From SAR324 cluster bacterium JCVI-SC AAA005 (GTDB lineage Bacteria > SAR324 > NAC60-12): a stretch of 38,945 bases of DNA. A model generated the notes under the pieces. It saw nothing but the letters and a program-made list of their open reading frames with translations. It was not told the origin of the DNA and did no database searches. This document shows, one piece after another, positions 23,475 through 32,385 of the stretch; position 1 is the first letter of the stretch; each line of letters opens with the position of its first letter. The stretch covers positions 1 to 38,945 of the forward strand of contig AGAU01000076.1 of NCBI GenBank assembly GCA_000224765.2. Reading direction: 5' to 3'. Position numbers and translations under genes: made by a program.

Positions 23475-24839
23475 TCAGCAACGTCCTAGTTCTTCTGCCA
23501 ACTGATTGAGTGATTTGAGAGCTTTCTTGTAAATCTCATCCAAGTGATCTCTCGAAGCAACAAGGGGTGGAGAAAGAATCATAGTATCTTTAACCGCTCT
23601 CATCACTAAACCGTTCCTGATACAAAGATCCCTGCATCTTTCACCAACTTTCCCACGTTCAGGAAAAAAACTCCTTGATGACTTGTCATTAACTAATTCA
23701 ATTGCCCCGAGCAAACCTGCATTCCTAACTTCCCCCACCAAAGGGTGTTCATTGAATTGCTCCAACAGTTTACGAAGATAGGGCCCAGTTTCATTCCGAA
23801 CTTTTTCTACTAGACCCTCTCGTTTGATGATTTCAAGGTTTCTTGAAGCCACAACGCATGCCGCAGGATGTCCAGAATATGTGAAGCCATGGGCGAATTC
23901 CTTGCCTTTCCCAATGATAACATCAGCAATTCGGTCAGCAATCATGACGCCTCCTATAGGAAGATATCCAGAGGAAAGACCTTTGGCAATTGGCATCAGG
24001 TCTGGTCGAATATTAAAATATTCTGAACCAAACCAATGTCCTGTTCTGCCAAAACCACAGATCACTTCATCAGCAATTAGCAGAATTTCGTACTTGTCAC
24101 AAATACGCTGTATTTCAGGCCAATAAGTCTCTGGTGGAACGATCACACCCCCAGCACCTTGAATTGGTTCTCCGATGAAAGCGGCTACACTCTCAATACC
24201 AAGTTCATTGATTTTCTTCTCAAGTTCCTGGGCAGCCAAAATTCCATATTCTGATGGAGAGCTGTCACCACCGTTTTGGTACCAGTATGGTTGGTCAATG
24301 TGGACAATGTCAGGAATAGGTAGATCATCAATGTCATGAATGAATTTTTGACCGCCTAGGCTCGCTCCAGCGACTGTGCTTCCGTGATATCCATTGATTC
24401 TGCTAATCAGAACGCGCTTCTGGGGCTGTCCCAAAAGCTTCCAATAATTGCGAACCATTCGCAGGACAGTGTCATTGGCCTCAGATCCGGAGTTGACATA
24501 AAAGACATGATTGAACTGAGTGGGGCTGATTTGTGCTAGCTTCTCTGATAGTTCAATTGCTGGAGTGTGGGTACATTGAAAGAAGCTATTGTAGTAAGGA
24601 AGCTGCTGCAGTTGTTTATAAGCAGCTTTTGCGAGCTCTTCTCGGCCGTATCCAACGTTCACACACCACAAGCCAGCCATACCATCAATGATCTGATTTC
24701 CTTCTGAATCCCAAAGATATACTCCTTCGGCCTTAGTTATGATCCTGGTTCCATTGCGCCCAAGATCCTTTGAGTCTGTAAAGGGATGCATGAAGTGGCG
24801 GGAATCAAGACTCTGCCACTCATTGGTACTGCGAAGCAT
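23475..24839 (-). CDS. spuC: Putrescine-pyruvate aminotransferase SpuC
   Basis: Class III PLP aminotransferase converting putrescine and pyruvate to 4-aminobutanal and alanine. 454 residues, very close to Pseudomonas SpuC as recalled: TRIITKAEGVYLWDSEGN (31-48), GMAGLWCVNVGYGREEL (53-69), NSGSEANDTVLRMVRNYW, NGYHGSTVAGASLGG and EPIQGAGGVIVPP. Asp257 (ADEVICGFGRTG) holds the PLP ring and Lys286 (PIAKGLSSG) is the Schiff-base lysine. ATG has AGGA about eight bases upstream. First gene of the polyamine unit, 120 bp before potD. Related enzymes use beta-alanine, taurine or 4-aminobutyrate, but sequence blocks and neighbours favour putrescine. Confidence 0.88.
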   Translation of the reverse strand: MLRSTNEWQSLDSRHFMHPFTDSKDLGRNGTRIITKAEGVYLWDSEGNQIIDGMAGLWCVNVGYGREELAKAAYKQLQQLPYYNSFFQCTHTPAIELSEKLAQISPTQFNHVFYVNSGSEANDTVLRMVRNYWKLLGQPQKRVLISRINGYHGSTVAGASLGGQKFIHDIDDLPIPDIVHIDQPYWYQNGGDSSPSEYGILAAQELEKKINELGIESVAAFIGEPIQGAGGVIVPPETYWPEIQRICDKYEILLIADEVICGFGRTGHWFGSEYFNIRPDLMPIAKGLSSGYLPIGGVMIADRIADVIIGKGKEFAHGFTYSGHPAACVVASRNLEIIKREGLVEKVRNETGPYLRKLLEQFNEHPLVGEVRNAGLLGAIELVNDKSSRSFFPERGKVGERCRDLCIRNGLVMRAVKDTMILSPPLVASRDHLDEIYKKALKSLNQLAEELGRC

Positions 24840-24925
24840 TCGAAATCCTGATCATATAGAGTGATGTCACAGTTTTAGTCTACAGAAAGCGGCTAATTCC
24901 TAGCGTTTTCAACTTATAGTTTTCT

Positions 24926-24946
24926 AAAAAAACAGCAAGATGGCTG
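24926..24946 (-). terminator. Possible terminator after the PAP2/membrane-protein pair
   Basis: On the minus strand a short CAGC/GCTG stem (24946-24943 and 24936-24933) with a six-base loop is followed by seven T. The stem is only 4 bp, so efficiency is doubtful. It lies 170 bp past the 25114 stop and upstream of spuC. Confidence 0.35.
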
Positions 24947-25113
24947 AATCTGAAAATTTAAATGAATTTTTAGGTGAATTTATTGATAAAACCAATTGAT
25001 GAATCATGGTCTTTGAATGGGAAACCCAAAAGCCCAACAAGCAGAGAGAAACCTCTTTTTCAACAGAAAAATTTTTGTTAGACGAGGAAATAATTTTAAT
25101 AAGTAGTTCTTCA

Positions 25114-25992
25114 TTAAAAGTGTCGAGAATAGTAGCTTTGATATTCTGCAACCACTTCAGAGTATGGACGGTAGACTTCAAGGAAGAATTTGAATGAAGC
25201 CATTTTTACATAGGAGTAAGCGGGGGCTGCGGAAATGGAGGCTATCAAAATTCGAAGAAAGAAGTTTTCAAGAGTTAGGAGTGAAAGAATTGGAATCAAT
25301 AAAACGAAAAGTAGAGAGACTAGGATTCTTGCAAGATAAAATAGCCAAGAGTACCAAAAAACTCTTCTATTCTTTAGCAGTTCTGAAAAAAGTTTTAATT
25401 TGGTTGTAAAGCAATTGTTCAAAACGGCGAGCTTGGAGGAATATGAAAATCCGGCCATTCCTATGGGCCAAGCCGATCCTATCATTCCTATTGGAAGCAA
25501 AAGGCTGTAAACTGAGCTGCTTTGAATCCAAATTTCCCGACCAATTACCCAGCTAGTTGCAGCCCAAACTCCTCCAATACAAACTACCATTCCAACAGCA
25601 CATGCATCCCAGGCAAACTGGGACCAACGTAAGCTTTGTAGTGATTTCAAGATACGCCAAGATCCTCCTTCGGAACGATGCATTTTGCGCATGTCCATGG
25701 TTGGCCACATTGATGTCAATTGTTTGGCAGCAAATAGGCATCCACCCACAAATAGAGTTCGCCAGTCCAAAAGCCATTCACTAATTACATTTGGGGCTTC
25801 AAGAAACAGCCACCTAGCAGCAATCCCAAGTTCCCTCGAACTTGGCAATTCAAAGCCATCTGGTCGAATCTTTACATATCTCCGCAGGAGTCTATCTGCT
25901 ACAAGGAGAAGTCCCACGAGGAGAAAAAAAGATTTGTAGCGAATCAGGTCACGGATCGAATCAACTATCAGGATTTGGATGAGTCGACGCAT
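25114..25992 (-). CDS. Polytopic membrane protein of unknown function
   Basis: 292 residues; ATG overlaps the stop of the PAP2 gene (TAATG). Hydrophobic segments at about 20-36, 75-92, 128-150, 160-182, 210-238 and 240-262 suggest five or six membrane helices. A basic loop (100-122, MDMRKMHRSEGGSWRILKSLQS) is probably cytoplasmic. The tail is Tyr-rich (EVYRPYSEVVAEYQSYYSRHF). I recognise no family. Coupling to a PAP2-type lipid phosphatase hints at an envelope-lipid role, which is inference only. Confidence 0.75.
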   Translation of the reverse strand: MRRLIQILIVDSIRDLIRYKSFFLLVGLLLVADRLLRRYVKIRPDGFELPSSRELGIAARWLFLEAPNVISEWLLDWRTLFVGGCLFAAKQLTSMWPTMDMRKMHRSEGGSWRILKSLQSLRWSQFAWDACAVGMVVCIGGVWAATSWVIGREIWIQSSSVYSLLLPIGMIGSAWPIGMAGFSYSSKLAVLNNCFTTKLKLFSELLKNRRVFWYSWLFYLARILVSLLFVLLIPILSLLTLENFFLRILIASISAAPAYSYVKMASFKFFLEVYRPYSEVVAEYQSYYSRHF

Positions 25993-27110
25993 TAAGGGGG
26001 CAGAGGGGTTAGAGATAAACGGTGTTGAAAACGCATGGGGACTCTCAAGGTCACTCCTTCGTGCAACTCAGGAAAGTAACCAAACGTTTTACTGTTCACA
26101 AGGATCTGCATGATTCCCTTAGAAGACAGCTCTGTGTCAACATCAAGATCATGTTTTGATGCAGGAAAAGCAAAGCCATTCACCTGAAGATCCATGATCA
26201 GATGATCAACATTTGTAAATTCAACGTCCCAATTTTCAGCTGGAACATTCGTGACAAGCTCAATGTGCAGAGCTTCAAGCGATAAACTAACAATTCTTTG
26301 GTGTTCCTTGAAAAAGGGACGACGTGTTGAGTAGAGGACCGTTATCAAAATTAGGCAAGCAGCAATCCCAATTCTTAAGCGCCATTTTGTTCGATTACTA
26401 ATTTTTCGAACCAGAACACTATCGGATAGTGGGGGCTGAAGTACAAAAAAGTAAAAACAGATAAACGTGGCACCCATGACCCCCAAAGACCAAAAAGCAT
26501 CACTAACGTAGTGTGCACCTTGGACAAGTCTGGCTGTACTCATCAGCGTGCCATACCCTAACCCGAGTACCAAAGATCCAATTGCTAATGGAGGGGAGTA
26601 GTTCCAGAACATTACACCGGAGGCAAAAATAAATCCCATTGTGCAATGCCCACATGGAAAGGACTGACCCTGACCTGGAATTCCCAGTTCCAAAGCAGCC
26701 CGATATTCCCAATTACCACCAAATTCCACAACCTCTCTAGGACGAGGTCTCCCGGTATATTCTTTTAAAAGCGCGTTTACGATTAGGCCTGCGCCCACTA
26801 TTGAGGTCAAACTGTAGAGCAGAAAATAACGCCGAAAGCGGATCCATTTCGGTGATTGGAGGGATCGATACCAAGCGAGTAGGCTAATAAAGGTAAGTGC
26901 AAACGCTGGAATTGTTCCGAATTCATAGAGAAAACGCCATGGCTGGTCATTGCCAAGTGACCAGCCTGTTTCTGGTGACCAAATCTGACGTATAATCACT
27001 CTGTCTGCATCAAATCGGTTCCAGACCAGAGTGGCTGTTAGCAAAACAGCTAACCAGAGGGTTAATAGGATTGCTCCAATCCAATAATATCGCTTACGTT
27101 GGGGATCCAT
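25992..27110 (-). CDS. PAP2-superfamily membrane phosphatase with a C-terminal extra domain
   Basis: 372 residues. The three PAP2 catalytic motifs are visible: KEYTGRPRP (Lys116, Arg121, Arg123), FPCGH (152-155 with His155; the usual PSGH Ser is Cys here), and STARLVQGAHYVSD (Arg194, nucleophile His200, Asp204). About six helices span residues 10-235. Residues 245-372 begin with one more membrane helix (about 252-268) and form an extracytoplasmic domain (LSLEALHIELVTNVPAENWDV...), not part of the PAP2 core. The superfamily includes lipid A phosphatases, undecaprenyl-PP phosphatases and PgpB; substrate unknown. Co-translated with the downstream membrane protein. Confidence 0.85.
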   Translation of the reverse strand: MDPQRKRYYWIGAILLTLWLAVLLTATLVWNRFDADRVIIRQIWSPETGWSLGNDQPWRFLYEFGTIPAFALTFISLLAWYRSLQSPKWIRFRRYFLLYSLTSIVGAGLIVNALLKEYTGRPRPREVVEFGGNWEYRAALELGIPGQGQSFPCGHCTMGFIFASGVMFWNYSPPLAIGSLVLGLGYGTLMSTARLVQGAHYVSDAFWSLGVMGATFICFYFFVLQPPLSDSVLVRKISNRTKWRLRIGIAACLILITVLYSTRRPFFKEHQRIVSLSLEALHIELVTNVPAENWDVEFTNVDHLIMDLQVNGFAFPASKHDLDVDTELSSKGIMQILVNSKTFGYFPELHEGVTLRVPMRFQHRLSLTPLPP

Positions 27111-27285
27111 TCCAAACTTGCGTCATCAATGCGTGAAGATTTCAGGTGGTTCAAGCATATAATTTTTCAATTCGCCGGGTCGTCCAAATCCAACTACTAA
27201 CTATAAATTTTTATTTATTGTGCAGGTGCAATTTTTGGAGATTTGTCCCTGATAAAAGCAAACGACGTTAACTTTTCAAAAAATT

Positions 27286-28488
27286 ATGAAACTTCAATCA
27301 ACTATCATTCCTATTTTTCGTCTAAAACCAGGCCGTGAAAAATCTGTTCATAGGAGACACCCATGGGTTTTCTCTGGTGCTGTAGAATCCGAAGCGGATG
27401 CAAACCAACCTGGTCAAACCGTCAGGGTAGAATCATCATCTGGAAAATTCCTAGGATATGCTGCATGGAGTCCAAAATCTCAAATTCGATTACGTTTTTG
27501 GAGCTTTAACGAACGGGATAAAATTGATGAAAATTTTTTCTATTCTAGATTACAGAAGGCCCTCTCCTATCGTAGTTCAAGCAATATGGCCAGCAATGCA
27601 AAACGTCTTGTTCATGGCGAAGCTGATGGTTTTCCAGGCCTCATCATCGATCAATATAATCAGGTATTGGTGCTACAATTCTTATCTGTCGGCATGGAAT
27701 ATTGGAGGGAGGTCTTGATTAGACAATTGATAGATTTGACGAGATTAGAGTGTGTTTTTGAAAGGTCTGATACTGAGGTTCGTAGGTTGGAAGGACTTGA
27801 AAGACAATGTGGATCAATCCTAGGAGAACTACCCCCTAATTTTGTAATCAAGGAACATGGATTAGAGTACTACATTGATGTTAAAAATGGGCAAAAAACA
27901 GGATTTTACCTTGATCAACGAGCTAACCGAGCCAAAATCCAAGAAATCTCAAACAACAGAGAGGTCCTAAATTGTTTTTGTTATACGGGTGGATTCAGTC
28001 TTAATGCATTGCGCGGCGGGGCAAAGTTTGTAACTTCCATCGATAGTTCTGGTCAAGCTTTGAAAATGGCAAAATTGAACACAAAGATGAATGGGTTACA
28101 AGAAGAGAAAACTACGTGGATGGAAGCGGATGTATTTGAATCCCTCAGAAAATTTCGAGATCAAGGACGAAATTTTGACCTGGTTATACTTGACCCACCA
28201 AAGTTTGCGCCAACAAAGCAAAATGTTGAAAAAGCTGCACGAGCTTACAAAGATATCAATTTGCTCGCAATGAAACTCTTGAATTTAGGAGGACTATTGG
28301 CGTCATTTAGTTGTTCAGGTGCAATCAGCCCCGAACTGTTCAGAAAGATTTTGGCAAGTAGCGCAGAGGATGCCAGACATGACTTTTTGATTATCGATAC
28401 CTTTTCTGCAGATCAAGATCATCCACAATTACTATCTTTTCCTGAAGGTGAATATCTGAAGGGTATACTTCTACAAAAGCGAACTTAA
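27286..28488 (+). CDS. rlmI: 23S rRNA m5C1962-type methyltransferase RlmI (PUA + SAM domains)
   Basis: SAM-dependent C5 methylation of a cytosine in 23S rRNA. 400 residues (E. coli 396). PUA domain at about 8-85 (RLKPGREKSVHRRHPWVFSGAVE), a middle RNA-binding part with GEADGFPGLIIDQYN, KTGFYLDQRANR, motif I CFCYTGGFSLNALRGG, VILDPPKFAP, and the catalytic-type SCSG with Cys343. The start ATG lacks an obvious ribosome site. A TATAAT (27158-27163) lies 125 bp upstream without a good -35 partner. Confidence 0.9.
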   Translation: MKLQSTIIPIFRLKPGREKSVHRRHPWVFSGAVESEADANQPGQTVRVESSSGKFLGYAAWSPKSQIRLRFWSFNERDKIDENFFYSRLQKALSYRSSSNMASNAKRLVHGEADGFPGLIIDQYNQVLVLQFLSVGMEYWREVLIRQLIDLTRLECVFERSDTEVRRLEGLERQCGSILGELPPNFVIKEHGLEYYIDVKNGQKTGFYLDQRANRAKIQEISNNREVLNCFCYTGGFSLNALRGGAKFVTSIDSSGQALKMAKLNTKMNGLQEEKTTWMEADVFESLRKFRDQGRNFDLVILDPPKFAPTKQNVEKAARAYKDINLLAMKLLNLGGLLASFSCSGAISPELFRKILASSAEDARHDFLIIDTFSADQDHPQLLSFPEGEYLKGILLQKRT

Positions 28489-29669
28489 TCCAATGAGAAA
28501 ACAATTGAAAAGTCCTTCTCATTTTATATTTGGCAAACTATTCAGTAATTAAAATCAATAAATATCATATGAATTCATGTCTTAACTTAGCGTGTCGAAA
28601 AACCCCCTATCAAAAATACACGTTCACTTTTCAAAGAATGTTCTTAGGGCTTTCATCACATTGATATTTGTGCTGGAGATGATTTTGTCTTTGGGTATTT
28701 TCTCATTTTTTGGATAGTTTCTGCTGGTGTTTGGACTAGTAGCACTTGGTTATTGCGAAGGCCTATTGCATTTACTCAAGGCATAAAAAAAGACTCGCTA
28801 TGACTACTTCATTTTAATACCTGCTTTTGTTTTCAATGTTGTTAGCTAATCTTCAGTTGTTTTGTCAATGACGTTGACGATTACGAGCTGCGGTAAGTTA
28901 ACTCATATAACAAAAACTGCCGTTGGAGTATTTATTCTTGGCAAAATTTTGGAAAGAAAACGTGAAGCCATTAATATCATATATGCCGATTTGCAAATAT
29001 CTCAGTTATGAACCTAACTACTGATAATGCACGTTACGTTAATAAAGGATCTGTCAAATGAAGACGTGATATAAAAATGTTCTGCGGAGATCAAAGCAAG
29101 AACACTGAATCTCAGTTTTCAGCCCATTTGGGAATACACTTTGACTTCTAATTCACCTTGATGATGCTGAAGGTTCAACATTGTAAAGTCACTCTTCCAG
29201 CTTCTGAAGATGTGAGAGGATTGCTTTTATTGGTTGTTCTGCATTATATGCCGAAGTTTTAAGCTTGGACGCACTAATGGAGCAATTGGTCTCTATGTCA
29301 CAAGATTCAGATCTTCTTTTATAAGTATAGGCTTGGAGAATCGAAGGATGCCATGGTCAGATTTAGGCCATATTTTTATGAGCTAGTTTGTGAAATGATA
29401 TTATCTATCTGCTCAGGAAGAATCGAAAACATAAAATGATGGCGTTCGCTTTCATCGCAATAACAAGTTTTGTGAATCTTAAATTAGCCAGAGCAATGTA
29501 TAGAGCATTTTTTTGAAAATAAGATAAAGCAGTTGAACCAGTTAAAGAGTTAAAAATATTGACTTTAAGAGATATGCAATTAGGTGAATTAAAGTAATCG
29601 ACAGGAAATTTGGGCTTCTCCGATGAGCTAGGGTAGAGCTTCTAGCGCATCATTCATCGTGATAACCAA
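28489..29669. other. 1.18-kb stretch without an intact gene
   Basis: No frame above about 55 codons is open on either strand. Fragments that look faintly coding are a plus-strand piece near 28715-28790 reading VSAGVWTSSTWLLRRPIAF, a 47-codon ATG frame at 28868-29011 (MTLTITSCGKLTHI...), a nearby piece broken by one TAA (IKDLSNEDVI, then CSAEIKARTLNLSFQ), and on the minus strand a 55-codon stop-to-stop frame around 29200-29360. None resembles a family I know. No tRNA fold, IS ends or long repeat is seen. It is most easily read as the decayed remains of one or more genes. Confidence 0.5.
28492..28530 (+). terminator. Probable terminator after rlmI
   Basis: AATGAGAA (28492-28499) and TTCTCATT (28516-28523) form a perfect 8-bp stem with a 16-base loop, followed by TTATATT. 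The position four bases after the rlmI stop fits; the long loop and low GC lower confidence. Confidence 0.45.
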
Positions 29670-30125
29670 TTAAGAAATTGCTTTGATCAACACTAGGGCA
29701 TTGCCTGAGGGATCGTGGTAATAGCCTTTCTTTCGATGAATTTGACGAAAACCTGAGGCAAAGTATAGATGCTGAGCTGCAAGATTGCACTCATGAACTT
29801 CCAGTAAGATATTGGGGACCTGCTCATTCCTAGCTAGCTGAATCAAGAAGTCTATCATTTCTTTTCCAATTCCCTGCCGTTGGCATTCCGGAACTACACC
29901 AACTCTGAGGATTGAGAACAAATCAGGTAGATCCTCGACAACCAAAAATGCTGAAGCTTTTGAATTGGCTTCAGCATGCCATGTCCAAGCACGGAACCAC
30001 GATTTTTTCATCAATCTGCTGAATGACTCTTCTCGCCAAGCTTTTTTGAAACAACTCTTGTCGAGCTCTGCGAGCCATGCTGAATCCTCTCCTTTGCGAA
30101 TCCAACCTTTGGGTCTTTTCCACAT
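29670..30125 (-). CDS. rimI: GNAT N-acetyltransferase, RimI-like
   Basis: Acetyl-CoA-dependent N-terminal acetylation of ribosomal protein bS18 is the role of RimI. 151 residues. GNAT motif A is VGVVPECQRQGIGKEMIDFLI; motif B region reads LEVHECNLAAQHLYFASGF, followed by IHRKKGYYHDPSGNALVLIK, the RimI-type ending. The usual neighbours tsaB/tsaD are missing, so another acceptor protein cannot be excluded. ATG start, no clear ribosome site. Confidence 0.8.
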   Translation of the reverse strand: MWKRPKGWIRKGEDSAWLAELDKSCFKKAWREESFSRLMKKSWFRAWTWHAEANSKASAFLVVEDLPDLFSILRVGVVPECQRQGIGKEMIDFLIQLARNEQVPNILLEVHECNLAAQHLYFASGFRQIHRKKGYYHDPSGNALVLIKAIS

Positions 30126-30250
30126 GGATGACTTTTCACTTTTTCAAAGAATTATGCCATCAGCAGTCAATTTGACCCATTCCTGAATGATTTTGCATTG
30201 TGGACTTGAGTGTAACGTTTAAAGACTTCAGGCTAAGATACTTAAGATTT

Positions 30251-30274
30251 GACTAGCCATTGAAAGGCTGAGTC
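30251..30274 (+). promoter_or_regulatory. Leader hairpin upstream of the SapC-family gene
   Basis: GACTAGCC (30251-30258) and GGCTGAGTC (30266-30274) pair over 8 bp with one bulged G around the loop ATTGAAA, 35 bp before the sapC start. Followed only by TCTTTG, so not a convincing terminator. It may be a 5'-leader structure. Confidence 0.3.
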
Positions 30275-30309
30275 TCTTTGAACCAGTTCCAACCATGCAC
30301 AGGAGTCGC

Positions 30310-31035
30310 ATGTTTAAGAAAGTTGTACCCGTAACAAAAGAAAATCACAGTCATCTATTTGTCAAGGGAACAGACAATTTCCTTTTTGCAAAAGATTTTC
30401 ATTTTGCTCCTATTGCTCTTAAAGAATTTTTCCGAGCTGCTGCTTACTATCCGATTATCTTTTTAGAAGAACCCAGTACAAAAGAGTTTAGGCCTGTTGC
30501 TTTGCTAGGGCTACAGCAAGGAGAGAACCTTTATATTGATGATCAAGGAAAATGGTTAGTACCCTATGTTCCTGCAGCTATTCGTAGGTATCCGTTTACC
30601 CTTGCACCTACTCAAGATCCCAATCAATTTTTAATTTGTGTTGATGAAGAAAGTGAATTGGTTGGAACCGAAGAGGGTAACCCCTTGTTCACACCCGAAG
30701 GAGAACTAAGCGAGACTATGGAACATGTCAGGAAATATCTGACTGAGCTACACCAAATGGAACAGTTCACACATCAGGTTTGCAAAGAATTGACAGACAT
30801 GAACCTTTTTACCTCAATGAATCTGAACTTCCAAAACATGGGCAAAACCCAGCAGATTACTGGCTTATATCTCGTGAACGAGGAAAATCTTAACAAGCTT
30901 GGTGACAACGATTTTCTTAAGTTGCGAAAGAGCAACGCGCTTCCTGCAATTTATGCACATCTCGCTTCTCTACCACAAGCGGATCGTTTGGCTCAATTCC
31001 GGAGAGAGGGTGAGGTGCATCCCCCAACAAATTAA
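30310..31035 (+). CDS. SapC-family protein
   Basis: 241 residues from an ATG with AGGAG just before it; the ATG at 30295, five codons earlier, lacks such a site. The protein matches the SapC family (named from a Campylobacter S-layer cluster but widespread, function unsettled): MFKKVVPVTKENHSHLFVK, FAPIALKEFFRAAAYYPIIF, PVALLGLQQGENLYIDDQGKW, YVPAAIRRYPFTL and LFTPEGELSETMEHV. The C-terminal part contains INGLYLV-like text (QITGLYLVNEENLNKL). No signal peptide or membrane segment, so presumably cytoplasmic. Single gene with its own terminator. Nothing nearby points to an S-layer. Confidence 0.8.
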   Translation: MFKKVVPVTKENHSHLFVKGTDNFLFAKDFHFAPIALKEFFRAAAYYPIIFLEEPSTKEFRPVALLGLQQGENLYIDDQGKWLVPYVPAAIRRYPFTLAPTQDPNQFLICVDEESELVGTEEGNPLFTPEGELSETMEHVRKYLTELHQMEQFTHQVCKELTDMNLFTSMNLNFQNMGKTQQITGLYLVNEENLNKLGDNDFLKLRKSNALPAIYAHLASLPQADRLAQFRREGEVHPPTN

Positions 31036-31046
31036 CAGCCTGAGTA

Positions 31047-31080
31047 TCGGTACTTCTCCACAAGTACCGACTGTCTGTTT
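31047..31080 (+). terminator. Terminator hairpin after the SapC-family gene
   Basis: TCGGTACTT (31047-31055) and AAGTACCGA (31062-31070) make a perfect 9-bp stem with the six-base loop CTCCAC, followed by CTGTCTGTTTGTT. It starts 11 bases after the sapC stop and lies between convergent genes. On the minus strand no T tract follows, so it mainly serves sapC. Confidence 0.65.
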
Positions 31081-31103
31081 GTTAAATAATTCTTCGTTTA
31101 GCT

Positions 31104-32348
31104 TCATACTCCGAGAAGTATCCTTGCAGGATTTTCAAGATATTCTTTCACTTTAAACAGAAAGCTAACGGATTCACGGCCATCAATGACTCGGTGATCG
31201 TAACTGAGAGCCAAGTACATAACCGGACGAATCACAACCTGGCCATTTGATGCTGCTGGTCTTTCCACCACGTTATGCATCCCCAAAATGGCGCTTTGAG
31301 GGGGGTTGATGATTGGTGTTGAAAGCAAGGATCCGAAGACACCACCATTAGTGATCGAAAAGGTACCTCCCGTCATCTCTTCTACACTTAACTGGTTATC
31401 CCTTGCTCGCTTGGCCAGTCTCCCAATCTCCAGTTCAATTTGTGGTATAGTCAGACTTTCTGCATTACGAACGACAGGAACCACTAGTCCTTTCGGAGCG
31501 CTTACAGCGATGCCTATGTCGACGTAATCACTGTAAACAATTTCATTGCCATCAATCATTGCATTCACTGCCGGAAAATCTTGTACTGCCTCGCTCACGG
31601 CTTTTGTGAAAAAACCCATAAAACCAAGGCGCCGGCCATACTTTTTTTCAAATTTTTCCTTGTAATCCCTTCGTATTGCGAAGATCGCACTCATGTCAAC
31701 CTCGTTAAAGGTTGTCAGCATAGCGGTTTCATTTTTTACAGCAACTAGGCGTTCTGAGAGTTTGATCCGAAGCCGGGACATTTTCTCACGTCGCTGCTCC
31801 CTGCTGGAAGATTTAGGAACTGCATCTCCATCAGATTCAGATTGACCTGAAGCTGGCTGGGCTGTTGGCTCAATTTTAGCGGGCGAAGGCATCTGATTTT
31901 TAGCTATTTCGACATCCTGCTTTGTAATCCGATTGCCGGGACCAGAACCTTGAATCTTGTCAGCATAGATCTCTGCTTCGTTCATTAATTTAAGTGCTGC
32001 AGGCGATGGATGTCCAGCCGCATAACCGAGGCTGGAAGGCTCCACCTTCTTGGAAATAGCATTGTTTGAAAGTTCAGTAGTTGCCCCACTTGAATCAGCA
32101 TTTAGTATCCCAGCCGTGTCAATTTTACAAAGAACGTCTCCTACTTTTGCGTCAGCTCCCTCTTTCAATATGATTTGGACTGTTCCCGCAACCTCTGCGG
32201 GCATAGGTAACGTTGCTTTGTCAGTTTCAATTTCACATAAAATTTCGTCAATCTGGACGAATTCCCCATCTGCCTTGTGCCAGGTTTCAATAGTAACTTC
32301 TGTGATTGATTCCCCAGGGCTAGGGATCTTTATCTCAACAACGGGCAT
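31104..32348 (-). CDS. sucB: 2-oxoglutarate dehydrogenase E2, dihydrolipoyl succinyltransferase
   Basis: E2 core of the 2-oxoglutarate dehydrogenase complex of the TCA cycle, moving the succinyl group from lipoate to CoA. 414 residues. Lipoyl domain 1-77 with the lipoylated Lys44 (ETDKATLPM); a linker; peripheral subunit-binding domain at about 112-150 ([35 protein letters not shown]); catalytic domain from about 185 with His385 and Asp389 ([11 protein letters not shown]). Follows sucA by 37 bp. The E3 gene lpd is not in the window. Confidence 0.95.
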   Translation of the reverse strand: MPVVEIKIPSPGESITEVTIETWHKADGEFVQIDEILCEIETDKATLPMPAEVAGTVQIILKEGADAKVGDVLCKIDTAGILNADSSGATTELSNNAISKKVEPSSLGYAAGHPSPAALKLMNEAEIYADKIQGSGPGNRITKQDVEIAKNQMPSPAKIEPTAQPASGQSESDGDAVPKSSSREQRREKMSRLRIKLSERLVAVKNETAMLTTFNEVDMSAIFAIRRDYKEKFEKKYGRRLGFMGFFTKAVSEAVQDFPAVNAMIDGNEIVYSDYVDIGIAVSAPKGLVVPVVRNAESLTIPQIELEIGRLAKRARDNQLSVEEMTGGTFSITNGGVFGSLLSTPIINPPQSAILGMHNVVERPAASNGQVVIRPVMYLALSYDHRVIDGRESVSFLFKVKEYLENPARILLGV

Positions 32349-32385
32349 ACTTTATCTCTGAGCTTAGAGTTATGATTTTGGGGTT

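Noticed and set aside
24940..24999. Small plus-strand frame MAESENLNEFLGEFIDKTN
   Set aside because: Only 19 codons, no ribosome site; chance is likely.
28868..29011. 47-codon frame MTLTITSCGKL...
   Set aside because: No ribosome site and no recognised similarity; kept only as part of the gene-poor stretch.
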